Source: an uncultured Acidobacteriota bacterium
GTDB taxonomy: Bacteria > Acidobacteriota > Terriglobia > Bryobacterales > Bryobacteraceae
Reading direction: 5' to 3'
Length of the DNA: 41,720 bases
NCBI GenBank assembly: GCA_902826685.1
Contig: CADEFT010000050.1
Coordinates: 1 to 41,720 of the forward strand
Shown here: piece by piece, positions 30,276-38,579 of the stretch
How the letters are laid out: the number at the start of each line of letters is the position of its first letter
Position numbering within the stretch: position 1 is the first letter of the stretch
The notes under the pieces: model-generated
Told to the model about the DNA's origin: nothing
The model's database searches: none
The model's input: only the letters and a program-made list of their open reading frames with translations
Program-made: the position numbers and the translations under genes

Positions 30276-31427
30276 ATGAAGCCCTCGATACTTCCGAAGA
30301 ATCCCTGTTTTTCCTCCGGTCCGTGTGCCAAGCGCCCCGGCTGGACTCTCGATGCCCTGAAGGGAGCCGCCGTCGGGCGGTCCCATCGCGCCAAGATCGG
30401 CAAAGCGAAGCTGGCCGAAGTGATTGAGCGCAGCAAAAAGGTGTTGGGTATGCCCGCCGGTTATGTGCTTGGCATCGTGCCCGCCTCCGATACCGGCGCC
30501 ATCGAGATGGCGCTCTGGTCGATGCTCGGGGAACGCGGCGTGGACGTATTCGCCTGGGAGAGCTTCGGCAGCGGCTGGGCCGCCGACTGCAAGAGCCAAC
30601 TCGCTCTCAAGGACCTTCGGGCTTTCAAGGCGGACTACGGCAAGCTGCCGGACCTCGCGCAAGCCGATTGGAGCCGCGATGTGGTCTTCACCTGGAACGG
30701 CACCACTTCGGGCGTACGCGTCCCCGATGGTGGCTGGATCGCCGCGGACCGCCAGGGATTGGCGATCTGCGACGCCACCTCGGCCGTCTTCGCCATGCAG
30801 ATGCCGTGGGACAAGCTGGACGTGGTGACGTGGTCCTGGCAGAAAGTGCTGGGAGGCGAAGGCGCGCACGGGATGATCGCGCTCAGCCCGCGCGCGGTCG
30901 CACGGCTGGAAAACTTCGCGCCCGGCCGTCCGCTACCCAAGATCTTCCAGATGAGCAAGGGCGGCAAGCTGACCGGCGGCATTTTCGAAGGCGAGACCAT
31001 CAACACGCCGTCGATGCTGTGCGTGGAGGATGCGCTCGACGGATTGAAGTGGGCCGAGTCGGTGGGTGGTCTGGCCGGCCTGATCGCCCGTTCCAGCGCC
31101 AATTTGAAGGTTTTGGAAGACTGGGTTGGTCAATCGCAATGGGCGGCATTCCTGGCCGGGGACAAAGCAATCCGGTCGAGCACGTCCATCTGTCTGAAAA
31201 TTGTGGACGCGGCCTACACCGCGCTTTCGGCCGATGATCAGGCCAAGCACGCCAAGTCGCTGGTGTCGATGCTCGAAAAGGAAGGCGCGGCGTATGACGT
31301 GGGTGCCTATCGCGACGCTCCGGTAGGGCTGCGCATCTGGGGCGGCGCCACGGTGGAAACATCGGATTTGCAGGCGCTCACGCCGTGGCTCGATTGGGCG
31401 TACGGGCAGGTGAAGGCGGCATTTTAG
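30276..31427 (+). CDS. serC: Phosphoserine aminotransferase
   Basis: A PLP enzyme that converts 3-phosphohydroxypyruvate and glutamate to phosphoserine in serine synthesis. The cofactor lysine is K190 in TWSWQKVLGGEGAHG, and the upstream aspartate is in ICDATSAVFAM. FSSGPCAKRPGW and GRSHR form the N-terminal substrate region, and the C-terminal part includes EGETINTPSMLCVEDALDGLKW. The KVLGGEGAHG form matches the alphaproteobacterial/methanogen-type SerC rather than the E. coli type. At 383 residues it is full length. It is divergent from the stress operon. Confidence 0.93.
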   Translation: MKPSILPKNPCFSSGPCAKRPGWTLDALKGAAVGRSHRAKIGKAKLAEVIERSKKVLGMPAGYVLGIVPASDTGAIEMALWSMLGERGVDVFAWESFGSGWAADCKSQLALKDLRAFKADYGKLPDLAQADWSRDVVFTWNGTTSGVRVPDGGWIAADRQGLAICDATSAVFAMQMPWDKLDVVTWSWQKVLGGEGAHGMIALSPRAVARLENFAPGRPLPKIFQMSKGGKLTGGIFEGETINTPSMLCVEDALDGLKWAESVGGLAGLIARSSANLKVLEDWVGQSQWAAFLAGDKAIRSSTSICLKIVDAAYTALSADDQAKHAKSLVSMLEKEGAAYDVGAYRDAPVGLRIWGGATVETSDLQALTPWLDWAYGQVKAAF

Positions 31428-31617
31428 CCGGTCTTGCGTTTCCAGATCGAGTGATGAACGCCTGGCGGGAATCGCGCGGCGCAGATATGCCTTCCGTAGA
31501 GCGCGTCAGGGATGGAGTTGCACACCCTTCGACCGGAATCGGTCTCGAGGATTTCGCACGGCCTGGGCTGACTCTCTACGAGAAATCCAGTTGTTCAACG
31601 ATAAAGGATTGAGCGCT
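31428..31617. other. Intergenic region, 190 bases
   Basis: Lies between the convergent ends of serC and the TPR gene. A 75-codon frame crosses it but starts inside serC and looks like noise. The only structure seen is a short inverted repeat (GACCG-GAAT-CGGTC), without a following T-run. Nothing else is recognised. Confidence 0.5.
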
Positions 31618-31992
31618 TCATTTCGGCACTTCGCGGCCCATCTGTTTATAAATCCCCTCGATGGTATCGATGTGGCCCTTGGCCTTCTTGTTGGCCGGGT
31701 CGGCTTCCACCGCCTTGCGGAACAGGCGCAGCGAGGCCGGGTACTTGCGGAATGGCGGCATCTGCGCATTCATCATGATCGATTCACCCTGAGCGGTGTA
31801 GGCATCGCCGAGCGCGGTCTTCACTTCCGCGCTTTTGGGACTCTTCTTCGACTCCGCGTCGAGAGCGGCGATCGCTTCTTCGTACTTGCCTTCCTTGACC
31901 TTGGCCTTGGCATCCTCCACCACCTTGTTCGGAGCAAGGGCCATGACGGTGGCGCAGACAAGCGCGGAGAGTACCAGCATCCTTCGGGTCAT
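31618..31992 (-). CDS. Small exported TPR protein
   Basis: A 124-residue protein with a signal peptide (MTRRMLVLSALVCATVMAL) followed by about two TPR-like helix pairs (AKVKEGKYEEAIAALDAESKK and ALGDAYTAQG ... LFRKAVEADPANKKA). Such proteins serve as periplasmic adaptors. An AAAGGA site lies directly before the ATG. It is divergent from cmk across a 41-base gap that holds two opposed -10-like boxes. Confidence 0.75.
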   Translation of the reverse strand: MTRRMLVLSALVCATVMALAPNKVVEDAKAKVKEGKYEEAIAALDAESKKSPKSAEVKTALGDAYTAQGESIMMNAQMPPFRKYPASLRLFRKAVEADPANKKAKGHIDTIEGIYKQMGREVPK

Positions 31993-32000
31993 ATTCCTTT

Positions 32001-32022
32001 ATTGTAGGGGCCTCGCTACACT
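32001..32022. promoter_or_regulatory. Divergent -10-like boxes between the TPR gene and cmk
   Basis: On the minus strand TACAAT (32001-32006) lies eight bases before the TPR gene's ATG. On the plus strand TACACT (32017-32022) lies 11 bases before the cmk ATG. Both have AAAGG-type ribosome sites inside the short gap, so promoter and ribosome-site assignments compete. Confidence 0.35.
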
Positions 32023-32033
32023 AAAAGGTTTGA

Positions 32034-32720
32034 ATGGCGAAAAGAATAGTCGTCGCGATTGACGGTCCCGCCGGGGCCGGCAAAAGCACCATCGCCCGCC
32101 GCCTGGCATCGCGGCTCGAATTTCTTTATATCGACACCGGGGCGATGTACCGCGCCGTGGGGCTTTGGGCCTTGCGGCGGGATACCGATCTCGCAGACGT
32201 CCACCGGCTCGGGCAGTTGGCGGCCGAAGCCACCATCGAACTCGATCGCGAAGGACGCGTCAGCCTGAACGGCGAGGACATCTCCGGCGAGATCCGTACG
32301 CAGGCGGTGGCCGATGCCGCCTCGAAGGCATCGGCGATTGCCGCCGTGCGCCGCGCCCTGCTCGACAAGCAGCGTTCCTACGCCGAGCGGCATTCGGTGG
32401 TCATGGAAGGCCGCGACATCGGCACTGTGGTATTTCCCGAAGCCACCATCAAGATCTTTCTGGACGCCAGCGTGGAAGTGCGCGCACGGCGCCGGTTGAA
32501 GGAATTGCAGGAGAAGGGAAGCGCGGCCACCTACGAAGAGGTCGCCAAGGACATCGGCGACCGCGACCATCGCGACCGCACGCGCGCCGAAGCGCCGCTG
32601 ATGCAGGCACCCGACGCCCTGCTGCTCGACACCAGCGGCCTCAGCATCGAAGAGGTGGAAGAGGCGATTCTCAAAATTGTGCGCGACCGCACCTCGAACG
32701 GAAAGGAAGTTTCGCGTTGA
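32034..32720 (+). CDS. cmk: Cytidylate kinase
   Basis: Phosphorylates CMP and dCMP with ATP. The P-loop is DGPAGAGKST (10-19), followed by the CMP-kinase motif YIDTGAMYRAVG, the signature GRDIGTVVFPEA, and the lid arginines in DRDHRDRTR. Its 228 residues fit the family. It is the first gene of a long rightward run. Its stop codon overlaps the start of lysC. Confidence 0.97.
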   Translation: MAKRIVVAIDGPAGAGKSTIARRLASRLEFLYIDTGAMYRAVGLWALRRDTDLADVHRLGQLAAEATIELDREGRVSLNGEDISGEIRTQAVADAASKASAIAAVRRALLDKQRSYAERHSVVMEGRDIGTVVFPEATIKIFLDASVEVRARRRLKELQEKGSAATYEEVAKDIGDRDHRDRTRAEAPLMQAPDALLLDTSGLSIEEVEEAILKIVRDRTSNGKEVSR

Positions 32721-34129
32721 ATTCCCTGTTAGCGATGAAGTTCGGCGGCACCAGCATGGGCTCGGCCGAGAGAATGCGCATCGCGGGCGGCATTTGCGCC
32801 GGCGAGCGGCGCCAGCGTCCGGTGGTCGTGGTGGTTTCGGCGATGTCGAAGATTACCGATCTGCTGCTCGATACGCTGCGCCACGCCGAGGGTGGCGACC
32901 GCGCGGGCATGGAAACGAACCTGCGCTTGCTCGAAGAACGGCACGTCAACGCCTGCCGCGAATTGCTGCCGGAAGAGCGCCGCGTGAAGGCGCTGAACGA
33001 GATCGCCGCGATTCTCGGCGAGTTCCGCCGCATTGCCGGCGGCATTGAGATGTTGGGCGAGAGGCCGCCGCGTTCGGTGGATGAAGCCGTGGCGGTGGGT
33101 GAACGCCTTTCGGCCCTGCTGATGGCGGCGCATCTGGACGCCGAAGGTATCCGCGCCGAAGCGGTCAACGCCGCCGAGGTCATCGTCACCGATCCTGTGT
33201 TCGGCAACGCCACGCCGCTGATGGAGCCTACGCGCCAGAAAGCGCGCGCCCGGCTGATGCCGCTGATCGAGAGCGGCGTGCTGCCGGTGGTGACCGGGTT
33301 CAACGGCGCCACCGTCGACGGTCGCCCCACCACGCTCGGCCGCGGCGGATCCGACTTTTCGGCGTCGATTCTGGCCGGCGTGCTCGACGCTTCCGACCTT
33401 TGGATCTGGACCGATGTCGACGGCATCATGAGCGCGGACCCGCGCCTGGTTCCCGGCGCTCGCGTCATTCCCGAGATCACTTACGCCGAGGCGGCCGAGC
33501 TGGCCTACAACGGCGCCAAGGTACTGCATCCGCGGACGCTCGCTCCGCTAGTGGAAAAGGGCATCCCGGTGTGGAGCAAGAATAGCTTCAACCTCGCCGC
33601 GCCGGGCACCAAGATCGTCCCGCAGGTCGGCGGACCCGACGGACCGCGGGCGGTTACGTCGATGGGCAACGTGGCGCTGGTATCGGTGGAGGCGGCCGAT
33701 CCGGAATTGAACGGATCGCTGGTGATGTCGCGGGCGCTGGCCGCGCTCGCCCAATCGAACGCCGAGCTGCTGGCCATGACCAGTTCCAGCTACCGCCAAA
33801 GCTTCTGTTTCCTGATCCGCCGGGCCGAACTGGCGGCGGCCATGGCGAGCCTCGAGACCGGATTCTCGCTCGAGCTGGCGCATGGCTACATGAAGCCGAT
33901 CCAGGTGGATGAGAACGTCGGGCTGCTGGCGGTGGTGGGCGAAGGGATGCGCGGCACTCAAGGTCTGGCGGGCCGCATCTTCACCGCCATCTCGCGCGAG
34001 AACGTGAACATCATCGCCATCGCGCAAGGGTCGAGCGAATTGACTATCTGCGTCGTGGTGCGGCGCGAGGGACTCGAAAAGGCCGTCCGGGCCATCCACG
34101 ACGAGTGCCAATTAGGAGTGGCTCCCTGA
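32717..34129 (+). CDS. lysC: Aspartokinase with C-terminal ACT domains
   Basis: Catalyses the first step of the aspartate pathway (Lys, Thr, Met). KFGGTSMG lies at the start, VVVVSAMSKITDLLL follows, the substrate loop is GFNGATVDGRPTTLGRGGSDFSA, and DVDGIMSADPRLVPGA ends the kinase core. Two ACT domains follow (VALVSVEAADPELNGSLVMSRAL and LLAVVGEGMRGTQGLAGRIFTAIS), so feedback control is expected. The TTG at 32717 has a GGAAG site eight bases upstream and overlaps the cmk TGA. The ATG at 32735 lacks such a site. The open frame further upstream lies over cmk and is not used. At 470 residues it is a monofunctional enzyme, without a fused dehydrogenase. Confidence 0.95.
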   Translation: MNSLLAMKFGGTSMGSAERMRIAGGICAGERRQRPVVVVVSAMSKITDLLLDTLRHAEGGDRAGMETNLRLLEERHVNACRELLPEERRVKALNEIAAILGEFRRIAGGIEMLGERPPRSVDEAVAVGERLSALLMAAHLDAEGIRAEAVNAAEVIVTDPVFGNATPLMEPTRQKARARLMPLIESGVLPVVTGFNGATVDGRPTTLGRGGSDFSASILAGVLDASDLWIWTDVDGIMSADPRLVPGARVIPEITYAEAAELAYNGAKVLHPRTLAPLVEKGIPVWSKNSFNLAAPGTKIVPQVGGPDGPRAVTSMGNVALVSVEAADPELNGSLVMSRALAALAQSNAELLAMTSSSYRQSFCFLIRRAELAAAMASLETGFSLELAHGYMKPIQVDENVGLLAVVGEGMRGTQGLAGRIFTAISRENVNIIAIAQGSSELTICVVVRREGLEKAVRAIHDECQLGVAP

Positions 34130-34133
34130 TTTC

Positions 34134-34712
34134 GTGCTGGAACAGGAGTTGCTGAAGTACGGCTATCTGCTGATCTTCGCCGGAACGATTCTGGAGGGCG
34201 ATGCGGTATTACTGGCTTCGGCATTCCTGGCGCACCGTGGCCGCTTCCGCCTGGACCTGGTATTGCTCACCGCTTGCGCGGCGACGCTGATCGCCAACAT
34301 GCTCTACTTCTTCCTGGCGCGCAACATGCAGTCGCCGTGGCTGCTCGACCGGTTGAAGCAGGGGCGCGGCAAGCGAGTGCACGAATGGGTGGATTGCCGC
34401 GGCGCCCAGCTCCTGTTTTTCTCGCGGTTCATGCCGGGGTTCCGCACGCTGATCCCGCTCGCCTGCGGCATCTCCTCGATGCGGCTGGCGGTCTTTGCCG
34501 CCGTCAACGCCGCGGGCGCCGTCGTGTGGACCCTGGGCCTCGGTCTGATTGGCTTTTTCGCCGGCCATACGGTGGAGCGGCTGATCGCGGATATGCGGCG
34601 GCATGAACCGGTGATCGTTGGCCTGGTACTGGCGGCGGCCGCGCTGGCGCTGGTGATTCGCGGAAGGCATACGCTGCGCATCTGGATGTTCCTGCGCGCC
34701 GCGCTTCACTAG
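34134..34712 (+). CDS. DedA-family membrane protein
   Basis: A 192-residue membrane protein of the DedA/VTT family, implicated in lipid-carrier recycling and membrane homeostasis. LIFAGTILEGDAVLLASAFLAHRG matches the conserved GENxxP-like entry region, with an acidic residue kept. SRFMPGFRTLIPLACGISSM is the conserved R-x-x-PGxRT motif. Four to five membrane helices are predicted. It starts at GTG four bases after lysC. Confidence 0.9.
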   Translation: MLEQELLKYGYLLIFAGTILEGDAVLLASAFLAHRGRFRLDLVLLTACAATLIANMLYFFLARNMQSPWLLDRLKQGRGKRVHEWVDCRGAQLLFFSRFMPGFRTLIPLACGISSMRLAVFAAVNAAGAVVWTLGLGLIGFFAGHTVERLIADMRRHEPVIVGLVLAAAALALVIRGRHTLRIWMFLRAALH

Positions 34713-34715
34713 TCT

Positions 34716-35636
34716 TTGGATATCCTGAAGAGGATGCTTTTCCTCCTGCTCGCCCTGGTACAGGCAGCGCTACACGCGGCGCTGATTCCCGACGTGCGGG
34801 CCGCGCTGAACGAAGGAAACTTCCAGAAGGCCGAAGGCCTGATCGCGGCTCACAGGCAGCGTAACGGGACCACGCCGGAACTGCTGGAGGCGCACTCGTG
34901 GCTGGGACGCGCGTCGCTGGCGCGGAAGCAGTGGGACCAGGCGGACCGCTACAGCGCGGAAACGCGCAAAATGGCGCTCGCGGCGCTGAAGGGCCGGCGT
35001 CTGGACGACGAGAAGCATTTGCCGATCGCCCTTGGCGCGTCCATTGAAGTGCAGGGGCAGGCAATGGCGGGTCGAGGCGAACGGTCGGGCGCGGTGAGTT
35101 TTCTGAAGGAAGAATTGTTGCGGTGGCAGAACACTTCCATCCGTACGCGCATTCAGAAAAACATCCACCTGCTGAGCCTGGAAGGGACGGCGCCGCCGGC
35201 GCTTGAAACGAAAGATTTCGTCGGGTCGAAGCCGCCGCCGCTGGCGTCGCTGAAGGGCAAGCCGGTATTGCTGTTCTTCTGGGCGCACTGGTGTTCGGAC
35301 TGCAAGGCGCAGTCGCCGATTCTGACTGACATCAAGAACAAGTACGGTCCCAAGGGACTTCAACTGCTGGGGCCGACGCAGTGCTATGGCTATGTCGCCG
35401 CGGGCGATGAGGCCCCCTGCAATCGCGAGATGCAGTACATCGGCGACATCAGCAAGATCTTCTACGGTCCACTGGCTCTTTCCTCTCCCGTGAGCGGCGA
35501 GAACTTCAAGGTTTATGGCGTGAGCACCACGCCCACTCTGGTCCTGCTCGACAAGGAAGGCGTCGTGCGCCTGTATCATCCCGGCAAGATGACCATGGAA
35601 GAGCTGGAACCGAAAATCGAAGCTCTCCTTCAATAA
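34716..35636 (+). CDS. Exported TlpA-like thioredoxin-fold protein with helical N-terminal region
   Basis: The protein has a signal-like start (DILKRMLFLLLALVQAALHA). Its helical region, about 25-165, looks TPR-like (LNEGNFQKAEGLIAAHRQRN). The thioredoxin fold at about 170-305 has the redox site WCSDC in LLFFWAHWCSDCKAQSP and the cis-proline in VSTTPTLVLLDKEG. It probably reduces or isomerises disulfides, or supports cytochrome maturation in the periplasm. Two other cysteines lie in QCYGYVAAGDEAPC. A TTG (34716) and an ATG (34734) are both possible starts; the TTG form keeps a basic residue pair before the hydrophobic core. Confidence 0.82.
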   Translation: MDILKRMLFLLLALVQAALHAALIPDVRAALNEGNFQKAEGLIAAHRQRNGTTPELLEAHSWLGRASLARKQWDQADRYSAETRKMALAALKGRRLDDEKHLPIALGASIEVQGQAMAGRGERSGAVSFLKEELLRWQNTSIRTRIQKNIHLLSLEGTAPPALETKDFVGSKPPPLASLKGKPVLLFFWAHWCSDCKAQSPILTDIKNKYGPKGLQLLGPTQCYGYVAAGDEAPCNREMQYIGDISKIFYGPLALSSPVSGENFKVYGVSTTPTLVLLDKEGVVRLYHPGKMTMEELEPKIEALLQ

Positions 35637-35697
35637 ATTCCGCCGTCCGTGACTTTTCCCGGCCCGGGGACGAACCTTGCTCCAGACAAGGAGACCC

Positions 35698-36876
35698 ATG
35701 AGCTTCAGACTTTCTCTTCTCTTCCTCTGCGGCGCCGCCGCCGCACTGGCCCAGACCGGCCCCGGGTGCCGCGTAGAACCGTCCTCCCCCTCGATTGGGG
35801 CCGATGTCCCGGAGACCTATTTCGGCGCGGCGCCTTCCACCGTGATGAAAGAGCTGGTTGGCCCGCTACAGCTATTAACAGCGGGGCGGCTCGATCAGCG
35901 GGCGGGGACGCTGACGCTTCCGCTTTACCGCGGCCGCGTGCGCAGTTCGAACCGCACGGTCTGGTACATCCTGACCGACACCACCGACAAAGGCAACGCC
36001 GAAGCGTTGGGCTTGAATTATGCACCCAAGCTGATCTGGGCGGCGGTTTCGGCGCGCGCCGCGCGCACCGCGACGCTGCTGCCGAACGGCACTCTGGAGT
36101 TTGAATCGGGCACGGTGGATTTCACGCCGGAGCGGCGGGTGATGCCCGGTCCGGCCAGTGCGCCGTTTCCGCCCACTATGGCAGTACCTGGCGGCGTCGG
36201 CGATGCCACTTACAGCCCGTTGATCCGCATCGTCAACGCGGGCGGCCACATCTATAACGCGCCCATCGTGGCGGTGGGCGACGATCCGCGCGCGCTGGTG
36301 GATGCCGCCGGCAGGCCCAATTACCAGATGGTTCACGACAACGTCATGTCGCTTCAGATCAACGCGGCGAATCCGTTCGCCTCCACCGTGGTGATGCGCC
36401 TCACGCCCGGTTTCAGCTTCGCCAAGCCCGTGCTCTATCTGAGTACCGACGCTTCGGCCGAGTTGCCCGCCGCGCTCGAAGGCGCCGTGCTGGCGCCCGG
36501 TCTGCGCGACATTCAAACCGGTGGCGACGACGGCGCCTTCAGCGCGGTGGAACGTCTCTTCCTGACCATCAACGGGCCCACCGGATGCGACAATCCGCAG
36601 CGCCAGGGCATGGTGAGCGCCCTTGTGGACGGCCGCTCTCCGCTGAACGTCCTGGGCGGCATTCCCACCGTCGCCACCGACTACAGCCCTCTGTGGGACG
36701 TCAATGTAGGCGAATGGACGGCGGCGGCGGTCGCACGCGGCTTCCGCTCGCGAGTGATCGAGGAGTTTCAGATCCTCGCGTTGGTCGAAGGCGGTTTCAT
36801 CACCGGACCCGGCGGCGACCGCTACGGCTCGGCCGGATTCATCGTCAACTGCCCCATCGTGTTCCGGTTCCTGTAA
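35698..36876 (+). CDS. Exported protein of unknown function
   Basis: The ATG at 35698 has an AAGGAG site and opens a signal peptide (SFRLSLLFLCGAAAALAQ). The mature part (about 370 residues) is rich in beta strands and turns, with two cysteines near the ends (GCRVEPS and VNCPIVFRF) and one in GCDNPQR. It opens VEPSSPSIGADVPETYFG and includes RTVWYILTDTTDKGNAEALGLN. I do not recognise a family. It lies six bases upstream of the YHS-domain gene and shares its orientation, so the two may act together in the envelope. Confidence 0.75.
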   Translation: MSFRLSLLFLCGAAAALAQTGPGCRVEPSSPSIGADVPETYFGAAPSTVMKELVGPLQLLTAGRLDQRAGTLTLPLYRGRVRSSNRTVWYILTDTTDKGNAEALGLNYAPKLIWAAVSARAARTATLLPNGTLEFESGTVDFTPERRVMPGPASAPFPPTMAVPGGVGDATYSPLIRIVNAGGHIYNAPIVAVGDDPRALVDAAGRPNYQMVHDNVMSLQINAANPFASTVVMRLTPGFSFAKPVLYLSTDASAELPAALEGAVLAPGLRDIQTGGDDGAFSAVERLFLTINGPTGCDNPQRQGMVSALVDGRSPLNVLGGIPTVATDYSPLWDVNVGEWTAAAVARGFRSRVIEEFQILALVEGGFITGPGGDRYGSAGFIVNCPIVFRFL

Positions 36877-36882
36877 CCCGCC

Positions 36883-37407
36883 ATGATGACCTTACTGCTG
36901 ATGACGGCGGCATGGGGCCAACAGCCGGCCCCTGTCCGCGAGGCGATCCTGCGGCTGAAGCCCGCCGGCGACCCGATTACGTTCGTGGAAGAGACCGCCG
37001 CCGACCGGACGCATCGCGTTCCCAAAGTGGCGGCCATCAGCCGCGATGGAGAAGGCACGGCGCTGGCCGGCTGGGACCCGGTCTCTTATCTCAATCGCAA
37101 GCCGGAGCGCGGACGCAAGCATCTTACTCATACTTACAGTGGTGTGGTCTGGCGCTTTGCGTCCGAAGAGAACCGGCGGCGGTTCGTCGAGGATCCGGAA
37201 GCCTATGTTCCGGCCTACGGCGGTTTCTGCGCTTACTCGATCGGACGCGGCTATCCGGTGACCTCCAATCCGGCCGTGTACGCGATCGAATCGGGACGCA
37301 TCGTGCTGTTCTTCGACAAGGCGGTGCAACTGGTGTGGGAACAGGACCCCGGGATGACGGTGAAGGCGGCGCGGAACTGGCCGCGCCTCCACCTTCCAGC
37401 GGAATAA
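36883..37407 (+). CDS. Exported YHS-domain protein
   Basis: The 174-residue protein has a short signal-like start (MMTLLLMTAAWGQ). It contains a YHS domain with the hallmark order ALAGWDPVSYLNRK, THTYSGVVWRFASEENRRRFVEDPEAYVPAYGGFCAYSI. The single cysteine in GGFCAY and the His/Tyr positions are those linked to metal binding in the family. It is followed six bases later by the sigma factor, so it could belong to the regulated or sensory part of that unit. Its own role is inferred from the domain only. Confidence 0.85.
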   Translation: MMTLLLMTAAWGQQPAPVREAILRLKPAGDPITFVEETAADRTHRVPKVAAISRDGEGTALAGWDPVSYLNRKPERGRKHLTHTYSGVVWRFASEENRRRFVEDPEAYVPAYGGFCAYSIGRGYPVTSNPAVYAIESGRIVLFFDKAVQLVWEQDPGMTVKAARNWPRLHLPAE

Positions 37408-37413
37408 GGTAAG

Positions 37414-37965
37414 GTGGCCACTAGCCCTATCGTGTTGACGAGTGCGGCGGCGCAGACGTTTTCGGCTCTCGATGCCCTGCTGTTTCGATATCAGCAGGGG
37501 GATGCGGAAGCTGCGCGTCTGCTGGTGCGGCAGGCGGGCCCGATCCTGTTTCGCACGGTGACTCCGTTCGTTCACGACCCTTCCGCCGCCGAGGACGTTC
37601 TGCAGGAGACATGGCTGCGCATTCATGCGTCGCGTCACACCTGGCGGTCCGGCGAGCCGGCCCTGCCGTGGCTGCTGGCGATCGCGCGCTACACCCGCAT
37701 CGACTATCTACGCCGCGCGGGCCGGCGGCGGGAAATGGCGATGGAGGCGCTGCCGGAGCCCCCGGCACCCGCGACGGATCCCGGCATTGACCACCTGCTG
37801 CAAGGTCTGCCCGAATCGCAGCGCGAGATCCTGTTGCTGCTCAAAGTGGAAGGACTTTCGCTTGAGGAAACGGCACGCGCCACCGGCAGCACCATCGGCG
37901 CGGTGAAACAGAAGGCCTCGAGAGCCTACGCTAAACTTCGATCCATCGTCAAGGCGGCGTCATGA
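37414..37965 (+). CDS. ECF-type RNA polymerase sigma factor
   Basis: A 183-residue sigma factor with region 2 at about 25-100 (DPSAAEDVLQETWLRIHASRHTW, and the -10 recognition helix around LLAIARYTRIDYLRR) and region 4 at about 125-175 (LPESQREILLLLKVEGLSLEETARATGSTIGAVKQKASRAYAKLR). The start is GTG. Its stop overlaps the next gene as ATGA, and that gene encodes an NrsF-type membrane protein, the usual anti-sigma partner of this ECF class. Confidence 0.93.
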   Translation: MATSPIVLTSAAAQTFSALDALLFRYQQGDAEAARLLVRQAGPILFRTVTPFVHDPSAAEDVLQETWLRIHASRHTWRSGEPALPWLLAIARYTRIDYLRRAGRRREMAMEALPEPPAPATDPGIDHLLQGLPESQREILLLLKVEGLSLEETARATGSTIGAVKQKASRAYAKLRSIVKAAS

Positions 37966-38579
37966 CGGAACCGAATTTCGATCTTCAATTCGAAAAACTC
38001 CGTCAACGCGGGATCGGCGCCGTGAAGCCGATGCCTCGTTTGGAGGTGCGCGCCGCCATCCTGTTCCTGGTGATGGCGGTCGCCGCGCTCGCGCTGGGTT
38101 TCGGAGCCGGCGGAAAGGGATGGCGCGCGCTTGAGACGATGCAGCGGCTTTCGCTGGCTGTGCCGATGGCCGCCGCCGCGCTTTGGATCGCCTGGGACCT
38201 CGCGGCCCGCATGGCGCCCGGATCGCGCATACGGGTGCCCGCTTTGCTGCCCGCCCTCGCGGCTCTGGCAGTGATTGCGTTATGGCCATTCGCGGCGGCG
38301 CCACTGCACGCCACGAAATTGTTCTATCCTGCCTGCCTGGCGTTCACCTCCGCCGGATCGGCGCTGGGGGGATTTTCGGCCGCCCGGTTCCTGCGCCGTG
38401 GATTCTGCGCCGCGCCCGGCACCACGCTGCTGCTGGCCGCGGCCGCCGGACTTGCCGGGTTCGCCGCCGTCGAGATTTTTTGCCCCATCGTGGAGGGCTG
38501 GCACATCGTCACCAGCCACGTTCTGCCCGCGGCGCTGGCCGGAGCGGTGGCGGGACGCTATTTGCGGCTCAACGCGTAA
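37962..38579 (+). CDS. NrsF/DUF1109-like membrane anti-sigma factor
   Basis: A 205-residue protein with a short cytoplasmic N-terminus (TEPNFDLQFEKLRQRGIGAVKPMPRLEVRA) and six membrane helices. The last third holds the conserved EIFCPIVEGWHIVTSH segment, comparable to the family's Cys/Trp-His region. In DUF1109/NrsF proteins the N-terminus binds the ECF factor and the membrane part senses stress or metal. Translational coupling to the sigma gene (ATGA) supports the pairing. The end overlaps the convergent sulfatase gene by 22 bases. Confidence 0.85.
   Translation: MTEPNFDLQFEKLRQRGIGAVKPMPRLEVRAAILFLVMAVAALALGFGAGGKGWRALETMQRLSLAVPMAAAALWIAWDLAARMAPGSRIRVPALLPALAALAVIALWPFAAAPLHATKLFYPACLAFTSAGSALGGFSAARFLRRGFCAAPGTTLLLAAAAGLAGFAAVEIFCPIVEGWHIVTSHVLPAALAGAVAGRYLRLNA

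Noticed and set aside
31385..31612. Rightward 75-codon frame after serC
   Set aside because: It starts inside serC with no ribosome binding site and shows no recognisable sequence.
32165..32716. Upstream extension of the aspartokinase frame across cmk
   Set aside because: The product is Arg-rich noise until the KFGGTS motif; cmk in the other frame is intact.
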